The notes under the pieces were generated by a model, which did no database searches, had not been told where the DNA came from, and saw nothing but the letters and a program-made list of their open reading frames with translations. From NCBI GenBank assembly GCA_000333855.2, contig CM007347.1, positions 492,367 to 556,366 on the forward strand: 64,000 nucleotides of DNA, in the 5' to 3' direction. How positions within the stretch are numbered: the stretch's first letter is position 1; each line of letters begins with the position of its first letter. Positions 52,869-63,932 of this stretch are shown piece after piece. The translations under genes were made by a program, and so were the position numbers. Origin of the DNA: Endotrypanum monterogeii (Eukaryota > Euglenozoa > Kinetoplastea > Trypanosomatida > Trypanosomatidae).

Positions 52869-54678
52869 TTCGAGGCGGCTCTCAATGTGCCAGTCACGTA
52901 CCCCCGTCCTCCAAAACAAAACAAAAAACTAACGGGGGAGGCCCCGGCGTGAGGAGAGGTCACTCTTCCTGCCGTACATGATGTGTTTTTTCCGTCTAGC
53001 GGTGGAAAAATATGTTGGATGAATTACCGCCGATACCTTCAGCACGAGAGTCTTGCGGAGAACAGGCGCGCGCGTTTATCATAAGGGCGCCGAGTAAGAC
53101 ATATCGCGCTGATATGGGGGCACCAAGGGTGTGCAGTTGTTTTCCGTGCAAAATTGTCAGTGGTAGAGTTACCATCTCCACACTTCCTGCCGTCAGCAGT
53201 CCCTACGCACGGATCTCCTGAGACGATGGGGTTCTCTGCGTATCTTATGGGTGCCTCAAGGGCCGAGCGGATTCCGCTACGGATCGACTGTTGCAGCATT
53301 TTGTGTCGGCCTGTTCATTAGGGTACTTCAACAAGGACAATGACGCAACTCCTGCGTAATGAAAAGCTCACAAAAGGTCGGTGCTTATACAACCTCATTG
53401 TTGCCTCGTATTCTCGTCCCTGCTAGACTCTCGATGCCGTTCATCCAGTTCGGTGCTTACAAACATGTGTACTGTTCACTGATGGACCTTTGCAAGATGT
53501 GCTGTACAACGTGGTGCGACCGTGTCATCCTTCATGAGAACGTGCTTGTTGCTCTACAGAGAGTTTTGCTGCGTTTCTGACCCACACGAACATACGGAGT
53601 GCATCACCGAGAGGAATGATGTCACTTCAAGGCTCACTATGACGTGGGGAGGAGATGAAAAAAAAAAAACTTCAGCTGGTTCGTTCGAACAACAAAAAAA
53701 AAGAGAGCGGAAGCTCCCCCCTTTTTTCCTTCCCCTCTGCCCCCCCCCTCCCCCCCGTCACACAGCAACAACCACTTACACTACTACGACTACTTACCCT
53801 CACATTTCAACAAGCTGTTTGTGAGCACGTTATTGTATGTTATACAAAAAAAAAGCAATGCGTGTGTCTCTTTTACAGTTTTTATCCCTCGGCTCTTTTT
53901 GTCCGTCTGCGAGTTTGTGTGCTAACGCGACTTACACTTCTAAAAAGGAAAAGAGCTATGTTTGTATCGTGCTGCTGCTGTAACTAGTGGTGTCTGTCGG
54001 TTTGATTCCCTGCACATTGTGTGCGTGGAAATTGGACACACACACACCACTTGTCAGATGGGTGTATTATTTTCTTCTTACACCCTTCATGTCCTTTTTC
54101 GTGGCTTACGCTTAAAAAAAAAAACGATTCATCTTTGTGTCGCCTATCAGTTTTGCGTATTGTTTAATTTCCTTTTTTCCCCATTTGCAACGATATCTTT
54201 CAATGTTTGAGTCGTGTCTCGTTTTTTTTTTTGTCCATACATGCTTCACTTGTCACAACCATCTATCTTGTATATATATCTTCCTTTTCACTCATCAGGA
54301 TGAGCGTGTACATATACACACACACACATATGCACACATATATATGTACATGTATAAATTAATGTGCGAAAATTTTTTTTACGGGTGTGCACTTTTTCTT
54401 CATTGTCGACGAGGTCTATTCACGTATCGAGCACTGCAAGAGCGCCCTCGTTTCGTGTCTCCCAAGCTTGTTTTTGTGTTCCTTTGTTTGGTTCCGTGTT
54501 TTCAAATGTGCATACTCGTCGCTTGACGATGGGAATGCGCGATGACACACACACACACACAGTTTTTGTTTATCGCCGCATGAGTTTGAGATGTGTGTAT
54601 GCTATTGTTTGGTATTCCTCCCTTTGTATCGCCGCATCTCTAAGGATTTGGGAGGCAAAACCTAGAAATATATAATAC

Positions 54679-54712
<34 letters not shown>

Positions 54713-55942
54713 ATAAGCTTGTTATGTAGATTTGTATTCTCTCTCTCTGTGCGTATTTGTGTGTGAAGCCACATCCCTGTTGACGGGGGGCACACCTCAA
54801 CGCCAAATCAGGGAGTGCCCAGTGCTTTCGATTCGAGAGAAGGGTTTGCATATCTCTTACCTCCCCTTCCCTTCCCTCCTTTTCTCACCTGCCGACGGCG
54901 GACCTTCTTTTGATGAAGACATGGCCAAGAAACACTCCGACGTAGTGAAGTCAGTGCAGTGTGTCGCAACGAGTGTCAGAGGTGATGGCCCTGGACAAGA
55001 GCTACGTCGGGGCTAACCACCTCCGTGGAGCACGTGTGAAACTATCCATGCGATAGACAGCTCAAAGGCAGTTGTGGCCCACCTCACTCATCCTCCACAG
55101 TCTGCTGGCAAAAAAGCCCAATCGACGGCGGAAGATGCAGTGGATAGCTACCGAGAGTATAGTCGAAGCGCTTCGGAGAGAGATTGCCTACTGAAGTGAG
55201 TGTGTGAAATGAGTTTGAAGGTCGCTATCGTCTTCAAATACCCGAGGCAGTCCCCCTTACAAGTGAATACACTTACCGTTCTTGTGCACCCGGTCCTCGC
55301 CTCCTCTCCCCCCCCCCCTGCGAGACAGGTCCAGCATCGCTTTGGAGTGTAGTGCTTGGCTCATGCGTTGCACGAAGGGAAAATCTTTTTTTTTCGATTT
55401 TAAAGTCGGATGTTGTTCAAGCGCTTCTATCTTCCATTTTCCCTTAATCCTAATCTCCTGCTCTCAACTGTGCCAACGGCACTGATGAAGTCATACAGTA
55501 GAGATATACCTACACAGACCTGGGAAGTCGCAGAGAAGTTGAGACGGTCATGTAGCCTTAAACTCGAAGACTCAGTACGATAGAGTGAGTGCCAGGTCGG
55601 CAGGAGGAGGGAGGACGAAAAAAAGGGGGGCGCGTGCGCGCTGATCCCTGCCCCACTCAACCTCGTTCGATCTTTTCCCCTCCATTCTTTGTCATCATCG
55701 ACACCTTTTTTTTTTTTCTAATGCTTTTCAAACACATAATTTTCCGCACTAAAGCCGTCTGCGCGCTCTTGAATTTCTATGGAACCTTCATATCTGCTTC
55801 GAAAATTTTTTTTTCGCTCTGATAATGTATCTTGGCCTCTAGAGGCTTTTTTTCACGTTCTTTGAAACGCCTGCTTTCATTCGTTACGGGTTTGTTCATT
55901 TTTTCTTTTTTTTTGATTAGGTTCTTGCTCCTCTCTGTTCGT

Positions 55943-55948
55943 CTCTCT

Positions 55949-55979
<31 letters not shown>

Positions 55980-56437
55980 GCGGTTGGTGCTCATCTTTGT
56001 ATATGTCTTGATACCGATGAGCATAGTGCGACCATAAGAAAAAAAAAGAAAGTCAAATAGTCTCAAGCTCCACAGTTGGTATATATCGACGAGCCGAGGT
56101 TTTTGTTTGAAAGGCATTTCATTACTTCGCAGCTCGACTTATAGTGAGAGAGAAAAAAAAGATTTTTGCTGTGGCACAGCGCACGCGCGCTAAGGCAGGT
56201 ATATGCGAGGCGTCTGGTCTTCTTCCAATGCGCGCATTTCATTGTTTATATCTTGACCGAATGAAAACACTTATTTGCCTACGCTCTCGGCGTCATGTGA
56301 ATGCATGCTTCTCGAACAGTTTACCTCCCCAGTGTCTGGTGGAGGGAGATGTTTTCTTCACCGACATCAACATCCACGCCTCCCCCGGTCTCTTTCTTTT
56401 TCTTCCTCACTTTTGTCTCCCCCTGTCTCCTGGTTTG
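55943..56437. repeat. Direct repeat, copy 1 (left of N gap)
   Basis: About 495 bp that reappears at 56458-56958 with no visible difference except the length of the internal TG run: 14 TG units (55952-55979) here against 18 there. It ends exactly at the N gap. Most likely two overlapping contig ends that were not merged. Confidence 0.9.
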
Positions 56438-56457
56438 NNNNNNNNNNNNNNNNNNNN
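56438..56457. other. Assembly gap of 20 N
   Basis: Twenty undetermined bases lying exactly between two copies of the same 0.5-kb sequence. This points to a false gap or a tandem duplication that the assembler could not resolve. Confidence 0.99.
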
Positions 56458-56461
56458 CTCT

Positions 56462-56501
<40 letters not shown>

Positions 56502-56958
56502 CGGTTGGTGCTCATCTTTGTATATGTCTTGATACCGATGAGCATAGTGCGACCATAAGAAAAAAAAAGAAAGTCAAATAGTCTCAAGCTCCACAGTTGG
56601 TATATATCGACGAGCCGAGGTTTTTGTTTGAAAGGCATTTCATTACTTCGCAGCTCGACTTATAGTGAGAGAGAAAAAAAAGATTTTTGCTGTGGCACAG
56701 CGCACGCGCGCTAAGGCAGGTATATGCGAGGCGTCTGGTCTTCTTCCAATGCGCGCATTTCATTGTTTATATCTTGACCGAATGAAAACACTTATTTGCC
56801 TACGCTCTCGGCGTCATGTGAATGCATGCTTCTCGAACAGTTTACCTCCCCAGTGTCTGGTGGAGGGAGATGTTTTCTTCACCGACATCAACATCCACGC
56901 CTCCCCCGGTCTCTTTCTTTTTCTTCCTCACTTTTGTCTCCCCCTGTCTCCTGGTTTG
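56458..56958. repeat. Direct repeat, copy 2 (right of N gap)
   Basis: Second copy of 55943-56437, offset by 521 bp after the TG run, continuing into unique sequence (CTGATGTTTCAG) at its right end. Confidence 0.9.
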
Positions 56959-57672
56959 CTGATGTTTCAGCCTTGCTACACATACATGCAAACACCTCAA
57001 AAATATTTTGTGCTTCTGGTTCATCCGTGCATAAATAATTCAAGTTCTCTCCTTCGCTGCGTTTTTTTTTTTTAGACTTCACTTTTTACGCCACTGTTTT
57101 TTTTTTCCTTCACACCTTTACAGCGCGCCTCTTCGCCGTCTTGCTCAGGTTCCTGTGATTCCATCCTTTTTCCCATTCTTGACTAATATATTTCGTGTGT
57201 GTTCGTGTATACATACGTTACTTCAACTATTTGCATTGCGACTTCTCTCCCTCCTTTTTTTCTCTTCACCTCCACACGTGCGGTGGTTATGCTATCGCTT
57301 AGGAGCTGATCTCTACACATGAGGGAACAATAAGCCGTTTCATTCACACACAAAAAGGGACACAGCTCAACAGTCACACCTGCGCCCACGCACAGAATTT
57401 CTCCTTGCTTGCCTTCCCCATCTCGCATAGATATATACAGACATATATATATATATATATATATACATATATATCCTTCTCACATAAAGAGCGCTTTGCT
57501 AAAGCGACTTTCATTGGGCCCCTTTTTTTTTGTTTACACCAGCTACGCTTTCTCATTACGTTTTTTTTCTTTTTTCGTTTCTGTCCCTGTGTGTATCGTG
57601 CGGGGTTGTTTATGTTTCATTTTTTGAGGCGCATCGTGCTCTGATCCGGCAAGACGTTTGCGAAAAAGGACG

Positions 57673-58488
57673 ATGCCACCGCCACCGCCGCCACTGCCGC
57701 CACCGCCGCGTCGCGCGCCATCGATGGCCCCCCCGAGCAAGGTGACCCGAGCAGACCGTTTTGTCCTGACAAGTGTAATTGTTTCCCTGGGTGGCGTCGC
57801 CCTTCTCTCACAGAGGTTAATGCAGATGAAGGACCTGACAAGTGACATGAAGGTTTCTTTAGCAACTGCCGACGAGTCACTCAAAGCGATATCGAGGAGC
57901 TCAGCTGTGCGACCCCCATCACCACTCAAGGGCGCTACAACTGGCGGCGACGACATGGAGTCGCTAGCCTTTGCTTCCGCGACCCACTCGAGGCTGACCG
58001 AGGAGGAACGCAAGCAGGCAACTTTTTACGCTAACCTCCCTGAAATGAAGGCTGTGCGTACAGAGGTCCAGAAGGGTTCTAAGGACGCAATGCTGCAACG
58101 GTACAGGGATCAGTTTGAGCGCCAGTTAGCTGTTCACAGCACTGGCGCCACGTTACCGTCGAGACTGCGCCAGAGCGATGTGCCGCCAGAGCGACATCAG
58201 GTACTTCTAAATCCCTACAGTACCGTGCACCGCCAGCATCTCAGCGCTGCTGTTACTGCCCCTCCGAAGGGCAGTGCCGTTTCTCCATATGCTATTACGC
58301 CGACCCCTTTCGTGAACTTGACACACACGTCGACGCCAGTGCCCACGGCCAACGCTTACCATACCTCAGCCTCCGGCACCGCGCCTTCACAGCAGTCCGC
58401 GTCTTACGGTGGCGCGTACAGCGTCTCTCCCCACATACCGGTCGTGGGAGGGAGACCGGCACCAGTGTATGGAGGCTACAGCAGATAG
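57673..58488 (+). CDS. Proline-rich single-span membrane protein, unrecognised
   Basis: A 271-residue protein starting M-P-P-P-P-P-P-L-P-P-P-P-R-R. After the polyproline N-terminus, residues about 25-48 (R-F-V-L-T-S-V-I-V-S-L-G-G-V-A-L-L-S) form one hydrophobic segment, a likely membrane anchor. The part about 50-160 is charged and helical (L-T-E-E-E-R-K-Q-A-T, M-L-Q-R-Y-R-D-Q-F-E-R-Q-L). The C-terminal third is Ser/Pro/Tyr-rich (A-V-S-P-Y-A-I-T-P-T-P, then V-Y-G-G-Y-S-R at the very end), a style shared with the tail of the next gene. A mitochondrial or ER membrane location is possible, but no function can be assigned. Upstream in-frame codons are without an ATG. Confidence 0.8.
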   Translation: MPPPPPPLPPPPRRAPSMAPPSKVTRADRFVLTSVIVSLGGVALLSQRLMQMKDLTSDMKVSLATADESLKAISRSSAVRPPSPLKGATTGGDDMESLAFASATHSRLTEEERKQATFYANLPEMKAVRTEVQKGSKDAMLQRYRDQFERQLAVHSTGATLPSRLRQSDVPPERHQVLLNPYSTVHRQHLSAAVTAPPKGSAVSPYAITPTPFVNLTHTSTPVPTANAYHTSASGTAPSQQSASYGGAYSVSPHIPVVGGRPAPVYGGYSR

Positions 58489-59903
58489 GCCAGATAATCA
58501 GAGCCCACGCGGACAGCTCAGCCGGCAACGCAAGATCCTCATGGCTACACGAGTCCTCCGCGGTAGCATGACGTTGTCAGTGCTTCATCAATCAGTCATA
58601 TTCTCTCACATCTCGGGTTTGAATTGTGGAAAAGAAAATTAGTTGCACTTCAAAGTCGTGTAGATCCCTCGAGGGAGGGGAGAGGAGTGCAATAGCGATT
58701 AAAAAAACTCTCAACGGTGTGGCCGGTGTGACCGGTGTGTGTGTGTGTGTGTGTGTCTGTCTGTCTGTTAGTAACGAAGTGGGTGCACCTGTGTATTCGT
58801 CAATGTGTGTGCTTCGCTTCCGCAACCTACCAATGATGTGGTGTCAACGGTTTTCATTCACTTAGATGAGGGCGGCAAGAGGGGTCATCACTTAAAAGCT
58901 GCACCAGGGAGAGGGGTGGGAAGCGCTCATGAGAAACGGATGAGGAGCTCTGTGTGGGGTGGTCTGGGCAGGGCCCAGGTCAAGCCCGTTTCTCCCTGAT
59001 TCACACAGCGCGCCGACATATTTTCTCGACTTCTTTGTGCGCTGCCCCTTCGTTTTTTTTTTTTCGTTTTCCTTCTCACCCTGCCTTCAACCTGCGTTAC
59101 CGGGTAGAGGGAGGGGGTGGCTTTACGATGTGGGAGGGCACAGCACACGCGGACACGCGTTTTGCTGGAGATATATTAGTTTTTCCCCCTCATGATGAGG
59201 AATATATATATATATTTCTTTTCGTTTGTATTTTCCCAGCGCCCTTGGTGTCTCATATCTTTCGTATAGGGATTCGGACACTCAACTTCCTTCTGGCAAC
59301 GATCCGCAGCTCCACCACCTGTTCCACTTCATCAAGAAGGAGAATGGGAGTGGGTGGGTGAGGGGGAAATATATGAGACAAGCATAGTCATACGCTTGCG
59401 CTTTTTATTATCCACGGAACGTTTCGGTGTAACGTACCCACACACCCACATGTCTGTTTCATATTTCGCTACCTTTCCTTTTGTTATTAATTTTCTCGCT
59501 CGCTTTGCTCACAACCAATTCACAGTAGTCGTGTATATCGAGAACCAGCTAGCGAAGAAACCTGTGTGGCTCGTTTTGGACCCAGCTTGCATAGCGTACT
59601 CGACGCCTGTACTGGGTATGGCTGACGTCTCTCCTCGAGGTCAAAAGTGTCTTGTCCAGCTTTCCCTTTCTGAAGAGGAGCGAGGGGTTCTTTCCTCCGT
59701 CTGTTGGGCGGGGGAGGGAGTGTTCATGGCACCCTTTTTTTTTCACCGCATCGAATACATACCGCCTCGTCTCCGCCGATATCTCTCCGTCTCTTTGTCT
59801 CATCACTCTTTTTTTTTCTTTGCCCGTTTTTGAATGTCTTCATTGTGCGCTCTGTGAATTGACTGCAATGTTTCTCTGTGCGCATTGTCCTACCGCCCTG
59901 CTG

Positions 59904-59950
<47 letters not shown>

Positions 59951-61059
59951 CACACACACAAGCAACAGTTGTCATTCCTCAGCGGTAACGATTAGCCGCG
60001 TTGGCAAAATTTTTTTGTTTGAGGGAATTTCAGTTTCCTTAATTTCTTCAACTACTTCACATTTTGGTTTTGCGCTAGTGCTTTTTTTTTCCCGTCTGAC
60101 GCACACAGTGCTGAACCTACGCGTCGAGAAGCTGTTCTGTGGTACACAAACGACCAAGACCTCCTGCGCGCAGGACTCTTTTTTTTTTTTTGCGTACTTA
60201 CCACCACAAGCAAGGAGGTTCAATAAAGTGACATCACTCAAGTGCCTCGGAGACGAAGGAAGGTGTGGGGGAGAGGTCGTGTTCTGCTTCCTTTCCTGAA
60301 CAGCACCAGTTGCGGACTCGGTGCATGGAGTGAGCACTGCTCGAGTCTATGATTCCCTTTTTTTTTTGATACCCCCTCCCCCCATCTTTATTGGTGTGCT
60401 GCCATTTTTTCTTGTTCTCTAGTTCACTCGCTCGCTTTTTTTTTTTTTGTTGTTGTTGTCGCCGTCTCAGGCAAGACTGCTGGGTAACGTAGACAATTGG
60501 GGCGGAGCTTCGGTGGCAGGAGACTGTTCCCTTTCCCCCTTGAGTGGGGATTCTATTGGTATCCTATTTGTCGTCTGCTCGAGGGATATCATCGTCACGC
60601 ATTTCCTCGAGCGGCCCCCCTTTCCTGCTCAAGAAAAAAGGGGGGGGAGGGAGAAAAGAAGGGGCGCTGCTAGCCTTTACGCTGCGCCAGCTTTGAGTTG
60701 TTGATCTCCTCTGGACGAGCTCGTCCAGGTAGTGGTGGTGGTGGTGGTGGTCACCCGGGTGATGGTTACTTGGTGTGTGCTAATGCCTTTGTGTATTTGA
60801 AGTGCCTCTTCATTTACAATTTGCTGGTATCTGCGATGCTTCCTTCACCTGCAATAGGGCTACCGGCCACTACCCTTCTTGTCGAAGTCCAGGTCGCCCC
60901 GCTACTGGCCGACATTCACGATGAGTTCGCGCCTCTCCTACGCTTTCCGGTATTTGCGCTGCCCCTAGTGGCGGCAGCAATTCCGCTTCGGGGTCCAACG
61001 GCACCAGCTCCGGATTCTGTGGGAACAACAGCGGCTGTCCTAGCGGCGAGGAAGACGAC
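58489..61059. other. 2.6-kb intergenic region
   Basis: No separate gene supported. Contains a GT run (58735-58760), several T-runs and a CA/TA microsatellite (59905-59960). One open frame around 59520-59730 looks less repetitive than its surroundings but has no recognisable domain. The last 135 bp before 61060 form a Ser/Gly/Asn-rich open frame continuous with the next gene but without an ATG. Confidence 0.5.
59905..59960. repeat. CA/TA microsatellite
   Basis: CA repeat of about 36 bp, a short TA block, then CA again. Confidence 0.9.
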
Positions 61060-62901
61060 ATGCGTGGGAGGCGCAGCCCAGCTGCATCGCCTGTGAAGAC
61101 CGCCGAGAGCAAGCTCGCTGAACTCATGGCCCCGGTGACGGTGAACCTGCCGCCGCCCATGTCCAGTGAGGATGCCACATCCATAAAACGTTATGTCGAA
61201 CACTTCCGTCAGCGGGAAGGATACGAGCGCAACTACATCGCTCTGGTCTTTAAGGAGTACAAGCGACGGAAAGGCATCGATAAAAAATACGACGAGGGCT
61301 TCGCTTCGATGTCAGGTGAACTGAAGCGGCTCCGAGAAATAGAACTGTCTCCTGAGGTGCGCGCGGCTTTGAGCGTCGTCGAGTCTAGAGAGACGGCAGC
61401 CCGAACGGCTTTGCAGGATGCGTACGACAAGTTCCTTGGTTGGGTTGAGAAGACGACACCTCTTTGGATCGAAGAAGCGCAGCGACATGAGCGGCAGCGG
61501 GTGGATAACGAAAAGGCGAAGATGGCAGCCATTGCCGCCGCGCGAGAGGCGCTGACGCAGGAACTGATGCTGGGGAAGCAGCTGGGCAACGCTAGCGATG
61601 ACAAATCGCTGCAAAAAGATGGCGTTATACCTGGCCGAAACGAGGAAGGAATTCTCTCCTACGAACCGACCGTTTCTGTCGATTCACAAATGCAAGCGTC
61701 TCGCGACACCGTCGAGGTGCTTTCTCCTACGCAGTTGCGCCGAAAAGCTATCCGTATGCTGGAGGCCGAAGAGGCTGAGATGAAGCGCCGACGTGAGGAG
61801 CAGCTGCGTCTGCTGCGCGTTCAGGAGGAGCAGTTGCGCGCAGAGATTGCCCTCAAAGCGCAACATGAGCAGGAGGAGGCTGAGAGGCGCGAGCGCGCAG
61901 TGGGGAAGGTGCGAGAAGACGAATTGGCCCGGCGGTACGATGCACTTCTGGAGGAGGAGTTCACCCTGCAAACTCGCATGCGAGAGCGTCGGGAAGCCGA
62001 GGTGCGGCAGGAAGCGGAGCGTCGTGCAAAGCTAGCACGTATAGCAGAAGAAGAAGAGCAACTACAGCACCGCATACTCGAGAGGGAGGCGTGCCGCAAG
62101 GCCTCGGAGGAGGAAATATGGCGTGCGGCGCGTGAGACGATGATGCGTGAGGTACGCGCGCAGGAAGAGCTACTTAGGCAACGCATCACGGAGCGCACGA
62201 TAACCATGAAGGCGGAGCGTGACCTGCGTGAGGCGGAGGCTCGCATTCGCGCCGAGGCAGAAGCGGTGCGTGCCGAGCAAGAGGAGGCACTCCGGCAAGC
62301 TAAGATACAGAAGGAGAAAAAAGAGAAGGAGCAGCAGCTCGCTTTTTTGCGCGAGCAAGAGGAGGCGTACAAGCGGCGCATTCGAGAAAAAGAGCTCGCT
62401 GAGATCGATGAGAAGCGGCGTGCAGCTGAGTTGCTACAGCAACAGCACAGCACAGCAGCCACGCCAGCGTGGACTGGCCACTCCTTGCGTCTCGCGTCCA
62501 CCACTCCACTCGTCACACCTCCAGGTGCCTCTTTTCCAGGACCCTATACAGTGCCACCGCAGGCTTCTCTCAGCGTTTATGCGCCTGCTGTAGCCTCGAA
62601 CAGCTACCAGCCGATGGTGGTTGCACCGTTGACCGCTGCGATGGCCCCTGGTGTTTACCAGCCATACCCTAGCACTGTGATATCATCCGCGTGGACGGGG
62701 GCAGTGCACCCGCCTTCACACCCTGAACAAAGCAACCCTACATTCGCTCAGTCACCGAGTGCACCAGTGATCCAAACGTATTTCCAACCGCACGTATCGG
62801 GTTCTGCTGGGGTACACGTGGGGTTACCACAAAACAGCTCTTCGCCAGGGGCGACGGTGCAAGTGTCTCCATACGCTCCTACCGTCATGTACACCCGCTA
62901 A
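61060..62901 (+). CDS. Large coiled-coil protein with Pro/Tyr-rich tail
   Basis: A 613-residue protein not assigned to a family. Residues about 25-160 are helical and moderately ordered (D-A-T-S-I-K-R-Y-V-E-H-F-R, L-V-F-K-E-Y-K-R-R-K-G, P-L-W-I-E-E-A-Q-R). From about 225 to 465 it is an uninterrupted E/R/A/Q-rich single helix or coiled coil (E-A-E-E-A-E-M-K-R-R-R-E-E-Q, then E-Q-E-E-A-E-R-R-E-R, through K-K-E-K-E-Q-Q-L-A-F). The last 140 residues are P/S/Y/V-rich, with blocks such as P-G-V-Y-Q-P-Y-P and the end Q-V-S-P-Y-A-P-T-V-M-Y-T-R. A cytoskeletal or flagellar structural role is plausible. Start at the first ATG of the frame, but coding-like sequence continues 45 codons upstream without one. 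Confidence 0.83.
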   Translation: MRGRRSPAASPVKTAESKLAELMAPVTVNLPPPMSSEDATSIKRYVEHFRQREGYERNYIALVFKEYKRRKGIDKKYDEGFASMSGELKRLREIELSPEVRAALSVVESRETAARTALQDAYDKFLGWVEKTTPLWIEEAQRHERQRVDNEKAKMAAIAAAREALTQELMLGKQLGNASDDKSLQKDGVIPGRNEEGILSYEPTVSVDSQMQASRDTVEVLSPTQLRRKAIRMLEAEEAEMKRRREEQLRLLRVQEEQLRAEIALKAQHEQEEAERRERAVGKVREDELARRYDALLEEEFTLQTRMRERREAEVRQEAERRAKLARIAEEEEQLQHRILEREACRKASEEEIWRAARETMMREVRAQEELLRQRITERTITMKAERDLREAEARIRAEAEAVRAEQEEALRQAKIQKEKKEKEQQLAFLREQEEAYKRRIREKELAEIDEKRRAAELLQQQHSTAATPAWTGHSLRLASTTPLVTPPGASFPGPYTVPPQASLSVYAPAVASNSYQPMVVAPLTAAMAPGVYQPYPSTVISSAWTGAVHPPSHPEQSNPTFAQSPSAPVIQTYFQPHVSGSAGVHVGLPQNSSSPGATVQVSPYAPTVMYTR

Positions 62902-63901
62902 TAGGAGATAGGGGGTGTGGGGGGTGGGGGGGGGGAGGTTACATACGGGGGGTGTCGCTTCGGCTATCCCATTGACGCTTGAGGTGTTCTTAGATATTAT
63001 ACCGTTAACACCTCCTCCTCTGCTTTTCTTACCCTTTTTCTCCGCTTACTGCCACTTGCGATTCTGCCAATGTCGTTCTGATGGAGGATGATGGCGTGCC
63101 ATCCCCCCCCCCGCTCGTGCTGACCTGCTGCTTACTGTACCCCCTTTTTATTTATTCGTATGCAACGCGTTTCAGTTTTGTTTAGGACTTGAGAACCCCT
63201 TTTTTTCATGCTCACAACGTCAGGTCTTCTGCTCTTCTTCTCTCCCCTTATTTTTGTTTCCGCACCCGCTAACCCCACGTTCTGGTTACCGCGGTAATGG
63301 ATTTCTACTGGTTGATCTTCCTCCCGCCCTCTCGGTCGTGGGTGGGGTGCTTTCTTAACGTGCGTCTGCATCCGAGTGTATGTGTATGTGTTTCGAAGCT
63401 TTCTGTGCCGACTTTTGTTTTTGCTGTTAACGTTTGCTCTGCGGAATTTCACAATGTCTTGCTGAACTACATATTTGCTCGCTGTTCTTTCTTTTAATGC
63501 TGATCTCTCTCTCTCTTTCTGTTTGCATTGGTCCTTTGTTCTTTGCAACATCGGGAAGCTGCACGCGCGCGCGTGCACATACATGCCTTTCCCGCACACA
63601 TCTCAAAGAATATAATCAGTTACATATACCCTCCTCGTGTTCGGCGGCGGCGGAATTGATCTGGCTGGGGGAGCGATTTCTCTATACAACGTGTTTCCCT
63701 GACTTCAAGGACCTTGGCCTCAACGAAATGCGATTGCAACAGGGGCGTGACTCTACAGCGGCTCGTTTTCGAGTTGTCAATGTACGTTCATTACCCATGG
63801 CATTATGTGGGAATGTCTATGTAGTGCCATGCATTGGTTTTGTCCCTTCATGCTTGCATCTCCCTGTCTCTCTCCCTCTTCTTTCTCCTCACCTGACACG
63901 T

Positions 63902-63932
<31 letters not shown>

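Larger units (their letters stand above)
52869..57672. other. 4.8-kb intergenic region, longest of the window
   Basis: No protein-coding gene could be supported over 4.8 kb. The left half (52870-55560) is mixed, with short open frames (such as 53012-53218) whose composition is not convincingly coding. The right half includes a 0.5-kb duplication around a 20-N gap, T/A homopolymers and TA runs (54669-54705, 57430-57465). Such long spacers in Leishmania often carry snoRNA clusters or lost genes, but no such RNA could be identified by eye. Confidence 0.4.
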
